Of a stretch of DNA of 64,000 nt, positions 56,753 to 64,000 are shown piece after piece. Made by a program: the position numbers and the translations under genes. How positions within the stretch are numbered: position 1 is the first letter of the stretch; every line of letters starts with the position of its first letter. The stretch comes from Neptunomonas concharum. Lineage in GTDB: Bacteria; Pseudomonadota; Gammaproteobacteria; Pseudomonadales; Balneatricaceae. The notes below the pieces were generated by a model. That model saw only the letters and a list, made by a program, of their open reading frames with translations, ran no database searches and was not told the DNA's origin. The stretch is taken from assembly GCF_008630635.1 (NCBI RefSeq), contig NZ_CP043869.1, positions 1,922,001 to 1,986,000 on the forward strand, given 5' to 3'.

Positions 56753-58429
56753 TTACTTACCCAGTGCTTTATTTTGTGCTGCAACAACCGCTGCTTTATC
56801 AAACTGACGCATACGCGCAGTGACCAGCTGATCAGGACGTGTAAGATAGAAGGTTCCAGGCTTTGCATCTAAGCGCTGGTTGACTGCACCTACTTGATCT
56901 ACCAGCAGTTCAACCCCCGCTGGTAAACTAACATCCATCTCATGAGTTGCTATCACAAACGTTTTGACCGGCACTTCTTGAGTAGCAAGCTGACCAAGTT
57001 CATCGATCAAGGAGGGTGTAAGATCCTGACGCCCTTCTACAAACAATAAACCATTAAATTCATTACCCACACAGCTTAATAAGAAGTCATTCTGACCGTT
57101 ACGAATAACAGGGCCATCTGTGCAAGGTGCACCCGGTACAACTTTACAGTTAAATACTGAGGTATCTTCTGTGTTTAGCGGAGATTCGGTCAAAAACGGC
57201 GGAACAGATAAACGACCACTGTTTACCAAAGGGCGTGCAAAGTTATAGTTCTTCGCAAGCTTAAGCACTGCATCACGGAAAACACGACTTACAGCACTTT
57301 TTGGCGTAATAAAATCAGTACTGCGCGTAGAGTTGAGTATGTTCTCATCAGCGGCGAAAACCCGCTCCGGCGAATAGCTATTCAATAATGACGCTGGTGC
57401 TTTACCTTGTAGTACCAGTTTGATCTTCCACACCAAGTTATCAATATCTTCAATTCCTGAGTTAGCACCACGAGCACCAAATGGTGACACTTGGTGGGCA
57501 GCATCCCCTGCGAAGAAGATACGCCCTTGACGGAACTCATCCATACGACGGCAGGTAAAGGTATATACCGATGCCCACTCCAACTCAAACTCAACATCTT
57601 CCCCTAAAAAGGCTTTAACACGAGGAATGATATTTTCAGGTTTTTTCTCCTCTTCAGGATCGGCATCCCAACCCAAATCAAAGTCGATACGCCATACGTT
57701 ATCAGCCTGACGATGCAAGAGTGTCGATTGTCCTTCGTGGAAAGGCGGGTTAAACCAGAACCAACGCTCAGGCGGGAACTTTTTAGGATCCATAACAACA
57801 TCAGCGATCAAAAAGCGATCTTGGAAGATCTGCCCTTTTGATTCTAAGCCGCACATTGCACGCACTTTTGAATTGGCACCATCACAGGCCACCACATAAT
57901 CCGCTTGGATCTGGTACTCACCTTCAGGCGTATCGACTGTCAGGATAACAGCATCGTTTTCTTCTTTAATATTGACGACTTTATTTTTCCAACGCAGATC
58001 CGCTTTATCCAACTCAGCGATACGATCGACGTAGTACTCCTCAAGGTAGTACTGCTGAAGATTGATAAAGCCCGGGCGACGATGATGCTCTTCAGGCAAC
58101 ATATTAAAGCTATAAATCTGTTCATCATCTAAGAACACTTTACCAATGTTCCATGTAACGCCTTTATCAACTAGGCGCTGCCCAACCCCTAAGCGGTCAG
58201 AGATATCTAAAAAGCGTTTTGCGTAGCAAACCGCACGAGAACCAACACTCACCGTGTTATTATCATCCAGAACCACAACCGGAACGCCATGTTGCGCAAA
58301 GTCCACTGCGGCTGCCAAACCCATAGGGCCAGCTCCTACAACAACGACAGGATGTTTTACAGGTTTAGCCGCATCCTGATCGGGCGACCTTTGGTAATCA
58401 AATTCGGGAAAGGTGTAAGTATTCAGCAT
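56753..58429 (-). CDS. FAD-dependent aromatic hydroxylase (MhpA-like, PHBH family)
   Basis: A 558-residue group A flavoprotein monooxygenase. The N-terminus has VVVVGAGPMGLAAAVDFAQH and the conserved middle DG motif VVACDGANSKVRA, then the flavin GD motif RIFFAGDAAHQVSPFGARG. It should hydroxylate an aromatic ring using NAD(P)H and O2; the substrate is not known (a phenylpropionate or hydroxybenzoate-type acid is likely). It sits in an operon with DUF2783, and upstream on the same strand lie a LysR gene and the MBL gene. Confidence 0.9.
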   Translation of the reverse strand: MLNTYTFPEFDYQRSPDQDAAKPVKHPVVVVGAGPMGLAAAVDFAQHGVPVVVLDDNNTVSVGSRAVCYAKRFLDISDRLGVGQRLVDKGVTWNIGKVFLDDEQIYSFNMLPEEHHRRPGFINLQQYYLEEYYVDRIAELDKADLRWKNKVVNIKEENDAVILTVDTPEGEYQIQADYVVACDGANSKVRAMCGLESKGQIFQDRFLIADVVMDPKKFPPERWFWFNPPFHEGQSTLLHRQADNVWRIDFDLGWDADPEEEKKPENIIPRVKAFLGEDVEFELEWASVYTFTCRRMDEFRQGRIFFAGDAAHQVSPFGARGANSGIEDIDNLVWKIKLVLQGKAPASLLNSYSPERVFAADENILNSTRSTDFITPKSAVSRVFRDAVLKLAKNYNFARPLVNSGRLSVPPFLTESPLNTEDTSVFNCKVVPGAPCTDGPVIRNGQNDFLLSCVGNEFNGLLFVEGRQDLTPSLIDELGQLATQEVPVKTFVIATHEMDVSLPAGVELLVDQVGAVNQRLDAKPGTFYLTRPDQLVTARMRQFDKAAVVAAQNKALGK

Positions 58430-58555
58430 GAGTAAGGCTCTCGTTTCTTTTTATCAGATTCCATTTCAACATCGATCTTTCTAATACAACGATACCCTAA
58501 AGCCAGGCTTTGATAATCGGCCGCGGTTGAATAAGATTCTTTCTAAATTCGAAAC

Positions 58556-58602
58556 AAAAAAGCGCATGTCAGTAGCATTAACTGACTAAATCCGCACTTT
58601 TA
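58556..58602 (-). terminator. imperfect terminator after the LysR gene
   Basis: On the minus strand GTCAGT and ACTGAC form the inner stem and AAAAG-GCG/CGC-CTTTTTT the outer one, ending with a T tract. It would separate the LysR and hydroxylase transcripts. Confidence 0.5.
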
Positions 58603-58606
58603 GTCA

Positions 58607-59530
58607 TCAATCCACACCCGACCATAGGTCTGCATTAGAGTGCTTATCGAGCCACACCTTAAAGAACTCAATAAAAGAGCTGACTTTAGGAGAGATAAAT
58701 TTTCGATCTGGGTAGACCGCAAAGATAGATAAACGCTCAGGTTCATAAGAGGGGAACACACGTACTAAATCCCCTGACTCCACAAAGCGAGCGATCACAA
58801 AGTCAGCTAGATTCGCAATCCCCCTGTGCTGCAGTACGGATTCTCTTACCACGAGGCTGTTATTGGCTTTTAAATCTCCACTCACCTGTACCGTACAGCG
58901 TTTGCCCTTTCGCTCCAAAGACCATTGATTAGCATTCGCTGCATGCACAAAAATCAGACAATTATGTTTTTTTAGATCTTCTGCTGTTTGCGGATGCCCA
59001 TGGGTTTTCAAATATTCGGGGGTTGCACAGATATACATCGGGATCTTAGATATCTCACGCGCAATCATACTGGAATCAGGCAGCTGAGGGTCCGCTATCC
59101 TCAGCGCCATATCAAAGCCATCACGGATAAGGTCAGGAGGCCTATCATCCAACGTAATATCAACCTGCACATCAGGATGAAGGCTCATAAACTCCGGTAT
59201 CGCTTTTGAGAGCTGCATTTGACCAAAGGTCATGTTACAGGTGATACGCAGCGTACCACGAGGGTTACCTTGCAACTGAGATACAAGATTCTCAGCCTCT
59301 TCTACCTCTGATAGGATTGATTGACACTTTTCGTAATAAGCCGCGCCAACCTCTGTTACAAACAAACGCCGAGTAGTGCGCTGCAACAGCCGAGCACCGA
59401 CATGCTGCTCCAGCTGTGATACCTGCTTACTGACAGAAGAACTAGAGATACCTAGCTCTGATGCAGCCAGAGAAAAGCTTTTGAGATCCACAACACGTAC
59501 ATAAACGCTCATGGCCGATAGAACATCCAT
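58607..59530 (-). CDS. LysR-family transcriptional regulator (aromatic cluster)
   Basis: About 307 residues when started at 59530 (MDVLSAMSVYVRVVDLKSF) with GAGGTG upstream; nine more codons are open upstream. The winged HTH is at about 5-62 and the effector domain at about 90-295 (GTLRITCNMTFGQMQLSKAI). It belongs to the CrgA/DsdC-like subgroup with short effector loops. It lies between the MBL gene and the hydroxylase gene, all on the same strand, so it probably controls one or both. Confidence 0.9.
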   Translation of the reverse strand: MDVLSAMSVYVRVVDLKSFSLAASELGISSSSVSKQVSQLEQHVGARLLQRTTRRLFVTEVGAAYYEKCQSILSEVEEAENLVSQLQGNPRGTLRITCNMTFGQMQLSKAIPEFMSLHPDVQVDITLDDRPPDLIRDGFDMALRIADPQLPDSSMIAREISKIPMYICATPEYLKTHGHPQTAEDLKKHNCLIFVHAANANQWSLERKGKRCTVQVSGDLKANNSLVVRESVLQHRGIANLADFVIARFVESGDLVRVFPSYEPERLSIFAVYPDRKFISPKVSSFIEFFKVWLDKHSNADLWSGVD

Positions 59531-59610
59531 AGACACCTCGCTCAATGCGATTAGCAATCAGCTCAACGTAACAAGTGTTAGGAAAAGTTACAACGGTTTG
59601 ATTTGGATGG

Positions 59611-59642
59611 AAAAAATCAGGCCCTTTCAAATGAAAGAGCCT
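59611..59642 (-). terminator. terminator after the MBL-fold gene
   Basis: AGGCTCTTTC and GAAAGGGCCT form a 10-bp stem with a short loop on the minus strand, followed by GATTTTTT. Confidence 0.75.
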
Positions 59643-59679
59643 AAAGGAAGGAACTATTCTCAAATTAAGCCGTTTAGGC

Positions 59680-60642
59680 TTAGTCCTGTAAGCTATCCCA
59701 CACTTCTTGATCACGCTCATCTGTCCAGATGCGTGGCCAATCAATGCCTTCAAATTCATCCCATAGACGCTGTACGTCAAATGGTAGGCAGTGTTCAAAA
59801 ATTGGCCACATGCCAAACTTAGGATTCAGATGCTCATGGGTGGCTTCAAACGCTTCTTTCACGCTACCACCGCGCTTATGAACCTCACCAACTTTCTCGA
59901 TCATACCGGTCAGGAAGCCTCGGGTTTGCTCGATAGCCGCATCCACTTCGTCGCGACCGCGAGCAACCGCACCACGACCACCAACTAAAATTTCAGCTTC
60001 ATAAGCTTTTACTTTATCCAGTGTCTCTGTAGACCAATCAAAGTGGAATGCATCCCCGGTATAGAGAGCCGCTGCTGCCTCAACCAAATCACCAGCAAAT
60101 AAGATTTTGTGCTTAGGAATCCACGCAACGATATCACCTGCAGTATGACCGCGGCCACAATACTCCAGAATCAAGCTACCACGATCGCCACCTAATGGAA
60201 TTTCCATACGATCATTAAATACGATATCTGGGTGAGTCAAACCGGGAATACCATCTGGCTCACGGAATAAGCGCGGCATACGACCAAATTCGCTTGCCCA
60301 GTCTTGCATACCACGTTCTTCAATCAAGAACTTGGTTTTCTCATGCGCAATAATAGATTCTGCTTTATAGGCAGATGCACCCAGAACACGAACAGCATGA
60401 TAGTGAGATAGCACAAGGTATTTAACCGGCTTATCAGTATGCTCACGCAGCTGCTCTAACCAGTCGTTAGCTGCTTTTGGCGTTGCACGAGCTTCAAATG
60501 CGATGATGAAATCTTCCGCTTCAATAGCACAAACGTTTGGGTCACCCTCAGCCGTCAGGGCATATACACCATCCGCCAGAACTTCTAGGGTTTCTACTTT
60601 CACGCCAAGATCCGCTGAGGATGCAAAAGGCTTCTTCGCCAT
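59680..60642 (-). CDS. MBL-fold metallo-hydrolase with altered second metal site
   Basis: A 320-residue metallo-beta-lactamase-fold protein. The usual HxHxDH motif reads HYHAVR here (His80, His82, Val84, Arg85). His166 (CGRGHTAGD) and the bridging Asp185 (FAGDLVEA) are kept, and the last His is replaced by Arg223 (VGGRGAV). First-site ligands therefore remain, while second-site Asp and both His are lost. It is the first gene of the aromatic block. Its function is unknown; a thioesterase or lactonase role is possible, as is a structural one. Confidence 0.88.
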   Translation of the reverse strand: MAKKPFASSADLGVKVETLEVLADGVYALTAEGDPNVCAIEAEDFIIAFEARATPKAANDWLEQLREHTDKPVKYLVLSHYHAVRVLGASAYKAESIIAHEKTKFLIEERGMQDWASEFGRMPRLFREPDGIPGLTHPDIVFNDRMEIPLGGDRGSLILEYCGRGHTAGDIVAWIPKHKILFAGDLVEAAAALYTGDAFHFDWSTETLDKVKAYEAEILVGGRGAVARGRDEVDAAIEQTRGFLTGMIEKVGEVHKRGGSVKEAFEATHEHLNPKFGMWPIFEHCLPFDVQRLWDEFEGIDWPRIWTDERDQEVWDSLQD

Positions 60643-60803
60643 AATTAATACCTACCGTCAATTCTGATTATATAGTTAGCAGCATAGAATGGCTCAGCCA
60701 GATATTGCCTTGCTGAGCCATGTTGTGACAACTAGAATACAGAAATCATTGTTTCTAAATAACCACCTAAAAAGAACAATATTGTTTCCTTTAAGGAATT
60801 AAA

Positions 60804-61289
60804 TCATTTAAGCGGGATAATCAGTACAGGTCGTTTAGTACGCTGCATAACCCGGTTGGCTGTCGAGCCTAAAAAGAATTGCTCAACACTGGAGTGGGTA
60901 CGAGTACCCATGACAATTAAGTCTGCATTGATTTCATCCGCTACCCGAAGAATCACTTTTTCAGCAACGCCCTCTTCCACACGAGGGATAACTTGATCAT
61001 CACGCATTTTTTCGTTGTCATCTAACTCCGAGCTACAAAAACGCTCGATCCGCTCAACCAGTTTGTTCTTTAGGTTGTTGACGCTTTCTTGATGCATCTC
61101 ATTAAGAGATTCATCATTCATCATGGTCTTAAGTAAGTTTTTTGCAGAGGCACTCAAAGGCTCAATTACATGTAAAAAGGTAATCTCTGCATTGTAGTGC
61201 CCAGCCATACTAACTGCTGCCCGAAAAGCAGGGCGGGATCCCTCTTCAATATCGGAAGCGTAAACAATTTTTTTTACATCAGGTAACAT
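60804..61289 (-). CDS. universal stress protein (UspA family)
   Basis: A 161-residue single-domain USP. It starts KKIVYASDIEEGSRPAFRAAVSMAG and has the ATP-binding pattern GTRTHSSVEQFFLGSTANRV (about 125-144). It lies downstream of the TRAP transporter genes on the same strand. In Halomonas, TeaD is a USP encoded directly after the TeaABC TRAP transporter for ectoine and modulates it. A strong terminator stands between dctM and this gene here. Confidence 0.93.
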   Translation of the reverse strand: MLPDVKKIVYASDIEEGSRPAFRAAVSMAGHYNAEITFLHVIEPLSASAKNLLKTMMNDESLNEMHQESVNNLKNKLVERIERFCSSELDDNEKMRDDQVIPRVEEGVAEKVILRVADEINADLIVMGTRTHSSVEQFFLGSTANRVMQRTKRPVLIIPLK

Positions 61290-61334
61290 AAAAGCACCTC
61301 ATTAATCTTAGATGTAACAACCATCTGTCGCGAA

Positions 61335-61360
61335 GAAAAAAGGGTGCCTTCGCACCCTTG
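61335..61360 (-). terminator. rho-independent terminator after the TRAP operon
   Basis: AAGGGTGC, a four-base loop and GCACCCTT are followed by TTTTCTTCG on the minus strand, between dctM and the USP gene. Confidence 0.88.
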
Positions 61361-61371
61361 AATTAGTTAAC

Positions 61372-62700
61372 TTACCGATAGAGCAGCTCAGGAAGAAACA
61401 GCGAAATCTGCGCTACCAGCGTAATCAGCAATAATCGGAATATGTCAGCACACCAGAAAGGCGTAACCCCTTTAAAAATGGTTGAAGCCTTCACATCGGG
61501 CAACACCGCACTTAAAACGAATACGTTCATCCCCACCGGTGGAGTAATCAGACTGATCTCTGTTACAACTACGACAACAATTCCAAACCATACTAGGTCA
61601 AAACCTAAGCTCTGCACCAAAGGGAAGAAAATTGGTACAGTTAATAGCAACATCGAAAGGCTTTCAAAAACCATGCCTAGCACGATGTAGATCAACAAGA
61701 TGGCAAAAATCACCATCATCGGAGAGACATCCAGCCCAGACACGAAGGTCAATAAATCAGCAGGAAGACCTGCCCGATTGATGAAGTTTGAGAATATCAA
61801 TGCACCGATCAAAACAGCAAACAACATCGCTGAAGTACGAGCGGTATCGGTCAGAATATCGAACAAACTGCCAAAACTAAGAGAACGACGCGCCAAAGCG
61901 ATAACAAATGCGCCACCGGCACCGATACCTGCCGCCTCTGTTGGCGTAAAGATACCTAAATAGATGCCACCCATTACTACAGTAAACAGGATCAAAACAC
62001 CCCATACACCGTTTAGAGCCTGAAGGCGCTCTTTCCAAGTAAACTTTTCACCACAAGGGCCCGCTTCAGGATTGCGCCATACAACCCAACGAACCGCAGC
62101 TAAGTAAAGCAGAATACCCAGAAAGCCTGGAATAAAACCTGCCGCAAACAGTTCTCGAATACTGGTTTCCGTTAACAAACCATAAATAACCAAGATAACA
62201 CTAGGCGGAATCAAAATACCCAGAGTACCACCAGCGGCGATAGAAGCTGTCGCTAAAGAATCAGCGTAACCGTACTTACGCATCGGCGGCATAGCTACCT
62301 TCGCCATCGTCGCAGAAGTAGCTAAGCTCGATCCGCAAATAGCAGAGAAACCACCACAAGCAACGACAGTCGCCATAGACAGACCACCTTTACGGTGCCC
62401 TAAAAAAGCATAAGACGCTCGGTATAGTTCTTGCGATAATCCGGATTTCGTTACCAGATTACCCATTAAAATAAATAAAGGAATGACTGACAGGCTATAT
62501 TCCTGAGCCGTATCCACAATTCGTTTCGACGCCATACTAAGCGACGAATTCCAATTAAAGTCAGCGATGTTATCGAAGGTCAGCCCTTGAACTGCCGCAA
62601 AACCAAAGAAGCCTACAATACCCATTGAAAAGGCAATGGGTATCCTCACAACAACAATCAGTAACAGTAGAATGGCAAAACCGATTAACGCAGTTGTCAT
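61372..62700 (-). CDS. TRAP transporter large permease (DctM type)
   Basis: A 442-residue inner-membrane protein with about twelve hydrophobic segments. The family motifs are SVIPLFILMGNLVTKSGLSQ (about 67-86), GGFSAICGSSLATSATMAKVAMPPM (about 115-139) and the second-half repeat LITPPVGMNVFVL. It forms the transport channel with the DctQ subunit and uses the Na+ gradient. It is the third gene of dctP-dctQ-dctM, 40 bases after dctQ. Confidence 0.95.
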   Translation of the reverse strand: MTTALIGFAILLLLIVVVRIPIAFSMGIVGFFGFAAVQGLTFDNIADFNWNSSLSMASKRIVDTAQEYSLSVIPLFILMGNLVTKSGLSQELYRASYAFLGHRKGGLSMATVVACGGFSAICGSSLATSATMAKVAMPPMRKYGYADSLATASIAAGGTLGILIPPSVILVIYGLLTETSIRELFAAGFIPGFLGILLYLAAVRWVVWRNPEAGPCGEKFTWKERLQALNGVWGVLILFTVVMGGIYLGIFTPTEAAGIGAGGAFVIALARRSLSFGSLFDILTDTARTSAMLFAVLIGALIFSNFINRAGLPADLLTFVSGLDVSPMMVIFAILLIYIVLGMVFESLSMLLLTVPIFFPLVQSLGFDLVWFGIVVVVVTEISLITPPVGMNVFVLSAVLPDVKASTIFKGVTPFWCADIFRLLLITLVAQISLFLPELLYR

Positions 62701-62740
62701 ACTGTGATACCTATAATATTAATAAAGACAAGACGCGGAA

Positions 62741-63256
62741 TTAATCGCGATTCTGAATAATCTGATGGTAAATACCGTAGGTAATCATCAAAGCAGCCGT
62801 AGCCCAACTCATCACAGCGATATACTGAACAATGTAACCCACCGGAATTTCCAGCAACTCAGTAATTTCATCCCGACGCAGTGAGCGCTCAGCTAATTCA
62901 AAAATTCGAACGCCTAAAAAGTACATAGCAGACGACATCAAAAACGCTGATAACAGCCCAAGTACTTTCAATGCAACGCTGCCCCACATTTTGTCTAAAA
63001 TATCGACAACAACATGCCCGCCACGCCAAGTAATTACAGGCATCTCAGCAAAGACCAATATTGCAATACCGATCTCTGTTAACTCGGTTGTACCATCTAC
63101 AGAATTACCGAAGAAATAACGACCTACCACATCCGCGCAGGTCAGGAACATCAATAAGAACAACGTAACGGCAGCCACCAATTCCAGAGCAAAGGCCAGC
63201 CAACGGACTGGCCCTTTCTCTTCATAGTGCGCTGTTAACCAGGCACTAAATGCCAT
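62741..63256 (-). CDS. TRAP transporter small permease (DctQ type)
   Basis: A 171-residue membrane protein with four hydrophobic segments and the DctQ features FLLMFLTCADVVGRYFFG, VFAEMPVITWRGGHVVVDIL and RRDEITELLEIPVG. It starts 11 bases after the binding-protein stop and pairs with the large permease. Confidence 0.93.
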   Translation of the reverse strand: MAFSAWLTAHYEEKGPVRWLAFALELVAAVTLFLLMFLTCADVVGRYFFGNSVDGTTELTEIGIAILVFAEMPVITWRGGHVVVDILDKMWGSVALKVLGLLSAFLMSSAMYFLGVRIFELAERSLRRDEITELLEIPVGYIVQYIAVMSWATAALMITYGIYHQIIQNRD

Positions 63257-63267
63257 AGTAAAACTCC

Positions 63268-64000
63268 TTACTTACCGTAGCTACGTGCGATTTCACGTAA
63301 CTCTTCAAGGGCTGCTTTCGCATCCACTTTACGGTCAGCCACATGTGCAACCCATTCATTATCCATGCCTTTTACTAGATCACGGAATTCCTGAGCCATT
63401 GCGCCATCTTCTGCTACCTGGTTTACAGAAACACCATCCGCCAGAGCGGCTTCTAAGCCCTCTTTATCTGCAGCATCCCATGCAGCACCCGCCATTGCAG
63501 ATAGTTTTTCACCCGAAACAGAACGGATTGCCTCGCGATCTTTTTCGCTTAATCCATCCATGAAATCAGGACTGATGAACATGGCAAAGCTTCCTAAGTA
63601 CATACCACCTGGCAACGCGACAACGTGCTTAGCTACTTCCTTCAAACGAAGAGATTTCTGCTCACCCATTGGGATAAAGACGCCATCGATCACACCCTGT
63701 TGCATCATTTCGTATACTTTAGGTGCCGGTGCGCCAACAGCTGTCACATCCATACGCTTACCTAGCTCACCCTGAACACCACCGCCTAAACGAATCTTCT
63801 TGGACTTAAGGTCAGCCAAGCTGTTAATTGGGTTTGCCATATGGATCTGGCCCGGGCCATGGGTAAATAGTGCTAACACTTCAAGGCCATCATGTTCTTG
63901 CGCCTTGGCAAAATATTTATTGTGGACACGCCAATGAGCAACGGAAGCCGCCTCTGCGCTTGCTCCCATCAGTGGCTGCTCAACCCCCTGGGTCAACTTA
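63268..64000 (-). CDS. TRAP transporter substrate-binding protein (DctP type), N-terminus outside window
   Basis: The last about 243 residues of a periplasmic binding protein; the frame remains open at base 64000 (Lys-Leu-Thr-Gln-Gly). It contains the DctP pattern PINSLADLKSKKIRLGGG and the ligand-carboxylate region YEMMQQGVIDGVFIPMGEQKS. The substrate, an organic acid, is not identified. Given the aromatic-catabolism genes close by, an aromatic acid is plausible but unproven. Confidence 0.9.
   Translation of the reverse strand, partial: KLTQGVEQPLMGASAEAASVAHWRVHNKYFAKAQEHDGLEVLALFTHGPGQIHMANPINSLADLKSKKIRLGGGVQGELGKRMDVTAVGAPAPKVYEMMQQGVIDGVFIPMGEQKSLRLKEVAKHVVALPGGMYLGSFAMFISPDFMDGLSEKDREAIRSVSGEKLSAMAGAAWDAADKEGLEAALADGVSVNQVAEDGAMAQEFRDLVKGMDNEWVAHVADRKVDAKAALEELREIARSYGK

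Noticed and set aside
58476-58546. TCTTTCTAA present twice upstream of the hydroxylase gene
   Set aside because: Short, AT-rich and not symmetrical; it is too weak to call a regulator site.

Overview
The window is a chromosomal segment of a Gram-negative, probably marine gammaproteobacterium. The gene content (tig-clpP-clpX behind a tRNA-Leu/tRNA-His pair, DsbB/DsbD, a TonB-dependent receptor, a DctPQM TRAP transporter, YaeQ, YejK, YpfJ, TIGR02647, cueR-copA) and the moderate base composition fit the Oceanospirillaceae (for example a Neptunomonas- or Amphritea-like genus). That placement is an inference from gene content, not from a phylogenetic marker. Coding density is high. I see no prophage, integrase, CRISPR array or large island; the only mobile element is one IS3-family insertion sequence.

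Layout. 1-5.7 kb: a window-edge AAA ATPase gene in an operon with an alpha/beta hydrolase and a SlyD-type FKBP; a PAS-GGDEF-EAL protein; a nitronate monooxygenase-like protein. 5.7-7.5 kb: a 1186-bp IS3-family element with a 4-bp target duplication splits an isochorismatase-family gene; removing the element restores a 212-codon reading frame. 7.7-20.6 kb: an Na+/alanine symporter, a fused indolepyruvate ferredoxin oxidoreductase divergent from an AraC regulator, an MCP, an AEC transporter, a LOG-family protein, CreA, and a LysR gene divergent from scoAB. 20.7-25.4 kb: a coupled DUF898/M48 pair, then a TPP riboswitch with a hairpin covering the ribosome-binding site of a TonB-dependent receptor. 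25.4-31 kb: a small c-type cytochrome with no methionine after its start, dsbD, a DAHP synthase, dsbB, a Sel1-repeat protein and an Lrp regulator. 31-34.3 kb: leuA behind a structured leader, and a soluble M48 protease with a TerB-like tail. 34.4-42.6 kb: an RND efflux pair, CBS protein, YaeQ, TIGR02647, YpfJ and YejK. 42.7-49.6 kb: clpX, clpP, tig, two tRNAs, and cueR divergent from copA with a typical 19-bp-spacer MerR promoter. 49.6-55.8 kb: a GlxA-type regulator, two circularly permuted ribosome-assembly GTPases (RsgA, YlqF/RbgA) flanking a YhiN flavoprotein, and an EAL-HDOD protein. 55.8-64 kb: an aromatic-catabolism-like block (MaiA, DUF2783, MhpA-like flavin hydroxylase, LysR, MBL-fold protein with altered metal ligands), a universal stress protein and a TRAP transporter running off the window.

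Working together. The last block looks like uptake and partial degradation of an aromatic acid, but the window has no ring-cleaving dioxygenase and no fumarylacetoacetate-type hydrolase. scoAB, leuA, the DAHP synthase and the indolepyruvate oxidoreductase are central and amino-acid metabolism. I did not find a clearly new multi-gene system. The best leads are the riboswitch-controlled receptor, the methionine-less cytochrome beside dsbD, the leuA leader, the MBL protein with lost second-site ligands, and the dissected IS insertion.
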